The notes under the pieces: model-generated
Databases searched by the model: none
The model's input: only the letters and a program-made list of their open reading frames with translations
Told to the model about the DNA's origin: nothing
Shown here: positions 6,786-8,235 of the stretch, piece after piece
Layout: the number at the start of each line of letters is the position of its first letter
Position numbering within the stretch: position 1 is the first letter of the stretch
NCBI GenBank assembly: GCA_002309075.1
Contig: DBWP01000007.1
Coordinates: forward strand, 5,861 to 14,095
Reading direction: 5' to 3'
Length of the DNA: 8,235 bases
From: Candidatus Saccharibacteria bacterium UBA1235
GTDB lineage: Bacteria > Patescibacteriota > Saccharimonadia > Saccharimonadales > Saccharimonadaceae
Made by a program: the position numbers and the translations under genes

Positions 6786-6814
6786 ATTTTACCATTAGCC
6801 TAATATTTTGCCAA
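6786..6814 (-). promoter_or_regulatory. Promoter of the thioredoxin-like gene, inside the end of the desulfurase gene
   Basis: TTGGCA at 6814-6809 (one mismatch to TTGACA) stands 17 nt from TAAAAT at 6791-6786, which is preceded by TGG (extended -10). The desulfurase stop TAA (6797-6795) lies within the spacer. The -10 ends 9 nt before ATG 6776 (6 nt before an adjoining ATT), so a leader of only about 3 nt is expected. Confidence 0.65.
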
Positions 6815-7958
6815 GCACCTTTTTGGCCTTTTCGATGTCTTCCGGGCGGTTATGCAGCCCTAAAGAAAACCTAATTAATGGCGGATATTTCGATACGTGA
6901 TCAAGGAAATAATGCGCACAGAAATAACCAGTTCGTGCCATAATATTCTCGCGCGAAAGCGCTTCTCCGAGGAGATGAGAATCGATCCCATCAACGTAAA
7001 ACGACATGGTCGGATTTGGCTCTTTATTTACGAAATGCACTTTTTCTGATGCGCTTAAAAAGTTATAAAGTTCAGTATAATTTTTTCTAAAATCTTCCCA
7101 GTCTTTTTTAGAGCGCGCCCCCAACCAATCCAAGGCGGCGCCAAGTCCAATGATTTCTCCCCAAGCTTGAAGACCAGATTCAAATCTTGTATAGCGATGC
7201 TCTTTATTTTCCGCTGATAATTCAAACGAATCTAGTTTAACATCATCAACCATTCCCCCGCCTAGCCACCAAGGCATCAAGGACTTTTCAAGTTCATTTT
7301 TCCATACGATTACGCCAAGCGAAGGCGCATACAATTTATGTGCTGAGAAACAAATCGCATCAGCTTCAGTTTTGTGCAGAATATCACTCGAATGTGCCAT
7401 TGCCTGCGCGGCGTCGATAATAATAATCCCGCCTCCCTTATGCACTTCTTTTGTAAGTTCTTTTAGATTCAAAAGTTTTCGTCCATCAAAGTTCGAAGCG
7501 CAGTTCACGACTACGATTGCTTTTTCGAAATCATAGTCCGAAATTTCAATCGAGCCATCATCATAACGACTCATTACCTCGCGCGGTAACCCGGTTCTTT
7601 CAGAAAACGCCATCGTCGCGAGAAACGGCGAGTTATGTTCAATCTCACTCGTCATAATTTTTCTGAATTTCTTAGCGTCAATTTGCGATAAAATCAAATT
7701 AATCCCATAAGTTGTATTTAAAGTAAAAGATACTGTATAATCTTTCGACTTTAACTTTAAAAATTTCAAAACCTTCTCGCGAGTTCCCTCAACTAATTCG
7801 TCAGTATCTCGCCCCCACTTATATTTCACCCGCTCGCCACAAGAATTATGCTCGGTGTAATATTTATTTAATGCGTTGATTACTGGACGCGGTCTTAAAC
7901 TTTGGCATGCCGCGTCGAAATAAACCTCCCCCGTCCCTAAATAGTCAAAATCATTCAT
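6795..7958 (-). CDS. Cysteine desulfurase, SufS-like (class V aminotransferase fold)
   Basis: This PLP enzyme of the NifS/SufS group would take sulfur from cysteine for iron-sulfur clusters or thio-modifications. The 387-residue protein has EH108 in SEIEHNSPF (PLP-stacking histidine), IIIDAAQAMAH with D182 and Q185, the Schiff-base lysine K208 in FSAHKLYAPSLGVI, GGGMVDDV (233-240), RFESGLQAWGEIIGLGAAL (258-276), the persulfide cysteine C347 in RTGYFCAHY, and IRFSLGLHN with R363. It diverges at the N-terminus (YFDAACQS where LDNAATS is usual). No SufU, IscU or other Suf partner is in the window, so the acceptor is unknown. The frame is open to 8009, but that extension would be translated through the rplL terminator and a promoter -10. 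ATG 7958 (MNDFDYLG) lies 7 nt after the TATAAT and matches where the family normally begins. Confidence 0.88.
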   Translation of the reverse strand: MNDFDYLGTGEVYFDAACQSLRPRPVINALNKYYTEHNSCGERVKYKWGRDTDELVEGTREKVLKFLKLKSKDYTVSFTLNTTYGINLILSQIDAKKFRKIMTSEIEHNSPFLATMAFSERTGLPREVMSRYDDGSIEISDYDFEKAIVVVNCASNFDGRKLLNLKELTKEVHKGGGIIIIDAAQAMAHSSDILHKTEADAICFSAHKLYAPSLGVIVWKNELEKSLMPWWLGGGMVDDVKLDSFELSAENKEHRYTRFESGLQAWGEIIGLGAALDWLGARSKKDWEDFRKNYTELYNFLSASEKVHFVNKEPNPTMSFYVDGIDSHLLGEALSRENIMARTGYFCAHYFLDHVSKYPPLIRFSLGLHNRPEDIEKAKKVLGKILG

Positions 7959-7965
7959 ATTTAAT

Positions 7966-7974
7966 ATTATACCA
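7966..7974 (-). promoter_or_regulatory. Extended -10 promoter (TGGTATAAT) of the desulfurase gene
   Basis: TATAAT at 7971-7966 is preceded by TGG, a perfect extended -10. The hexamer ends 7 nt before ATG 7958, so transcription would start on or next to the A of the start codon. No Shine-Dalgarno lies between. The position of a -35 falls inside the terminator hairpin and does not resemble TTGACA. Confidence 0.65.
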
Positions 7975-7978
7975 TAAC

Positions 7979-8004
7979 AAAAATCACCCTTACGGGTGAT
8001 TTTT
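7979..8004 (-). terminator. Rho-independent terminator of rplL
   Basis: An 11-bp perfect stem (AAAAATCACCC / GGGTGATTTTT on the minus strand) closes a GTAA (GNRA-type) tetraloop at 7993-7990. It ends in a run of five T and lies about 25 nt after the rplL stop. The stem is symmetrical with T-runs on both sides, so it could also work for plus-strand transcripts. Confidence 0.85.
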
Positions 8005-8028
8005 TGCAATTAGCTAACTATATGAAGA

Positions 8029-8235
8029 TTAGGCGAGTTCTACAGTTGCGCCAGCTTCTTCGAGAGCTTTCTTCATCGCTTCAGCATCAGCCTTTGCGAC
8101 CTTTTCCTTAACAGTAGCAGGAGCACCATCAACGATAGCCTTAGCTTCGCCTAGACCAAGTCCGGTAGCTTCCTTAACAGCCTTAATGACTGCGATCTTC
8201 TGAGCACCAGCGTCCTTAAGAACGACATCGTATTC
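8029..8235 (-). CDS. rplL: 50S ribosomal protein L7/L12, C-terminal part (5' end outside the window)
   Basis: The last 68 codons and the TAA stop are present. The translation is the whole C-terminal globular domain of L7/L12, the stalk protein that recruits and stimulates translation factors on the large ribosomal subunit. It starts EYDVVLKDAG, continues KIAVIKAVKEATGLGLGEAK (residues 13-32 of the visible part, the factor-binding face with the conserved Lys and Gly-Leu-Gly-Leu), then IVDGAPATVKE, and ends KKALEEAGATVELA. The N-terminal dimerisation domain and hinge lie beyond position 8235. Nothing is unusual. Codon choice is richer in C- and G-ending codons (AAG, GTC, CTC) than in the neighbouring genes, as expected for a highly expressed gene. 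It is the end of its transcription unit. Confidence 0.97.
   Translation of the reverse strand, partial: EYDVVLKDAGAQKIAVIKAVKEATGLGLGEAKAIVDGAPATVKEKVAKADAEAMKKALEEAGATVELA

Noticed and set aside
7959..8009. N-terminal extension of the desulfurase from 8009
   Set aside because: It would run through the rplL terminator hairpin and an extended -10; the family start fits ATG 7958.
8010..8017. TTAGCTAA 8-bp palindrome after rplL
   Set aside because: Short and AT-rich; likely chance, and the terminator nearby explains the region.
1..8235. UGA recoding (as in Gracilibacteria/SR1)
   Set aside because: No TGA stop was seen among eight genes, but all frames are full length without reading any TGA as sense, so recoding is not supported; eight stops are too few to conclude.

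Overview
The window is a fully one-sided stretch of a compact bacterial genome: nine genes, two of them cut by the window edges, all on the minus strand, with almost no intergenic DNA. No tRNA, rRNA, CRISPR array, transposase or plus-strand gene could be supported. Standard code 11 fits: the eight visible stops are seven TAA and one TAG, and no reading frame needs TGA as a sense codon. The moderately AT-rich sequence, the tight packing and the divergent, slimmed housekeeping proteins suggest a Patescibacteria/CPR genome, most likely a Saccharibacteria (TM7)-type lineage. That placement is inference from protein style, not from a marker alignment.

In transcription order (high to low coordinates) the layout is as follows. 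The 3' end of rplL (L7/L12) is followed by a rho-independent terminator. Next come a SufS-like cysteine desulfurase (7958-6795) and a two-helix membrane protein with an extracytoplasmic thioredoxin-like domain (6776-5724). A 112-bp gap with a clear promoter leads into a small conserved-looking protein of unknown function, which overlaps dnaX by 1 nt; dnaX overlaps dnaB by 26 nt. After dnaB come a GT-C/PMT-like polytopic membrane protein, ybaB and recR, the last truncated at the window edge. The familiar dnaX-ybaB-recR cluster is recognisable, but dnaB and the membrane protein sit inside it.

The replication and repair genes form a coherent set: a clamp-loader subunit, the replicative helicase, a nucleoid-associated protein and the RecFOR-pathway protein RecR. 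They are linked by 1-nt stop/start overlaps (TAGTG and TAATG), which suggests translational coupling.

The most notable observations are these. (1) RecR has lost three of its four zinc-finger cysteines. (2) DnaX lacks the whole Cys4 zinc module and has SRA instead of SRC. (3) A GC-rich imperfect palindrome lies in frame inside dnaX and looks like an inserted dispersed element. (4) Several genes carry a (TG)GTA(T/A)AAT -10 motif only 6-9 nt before the likely start codon, suggesting leaderless or nearly leaderless mRNAs; this changes the start call of two genes.
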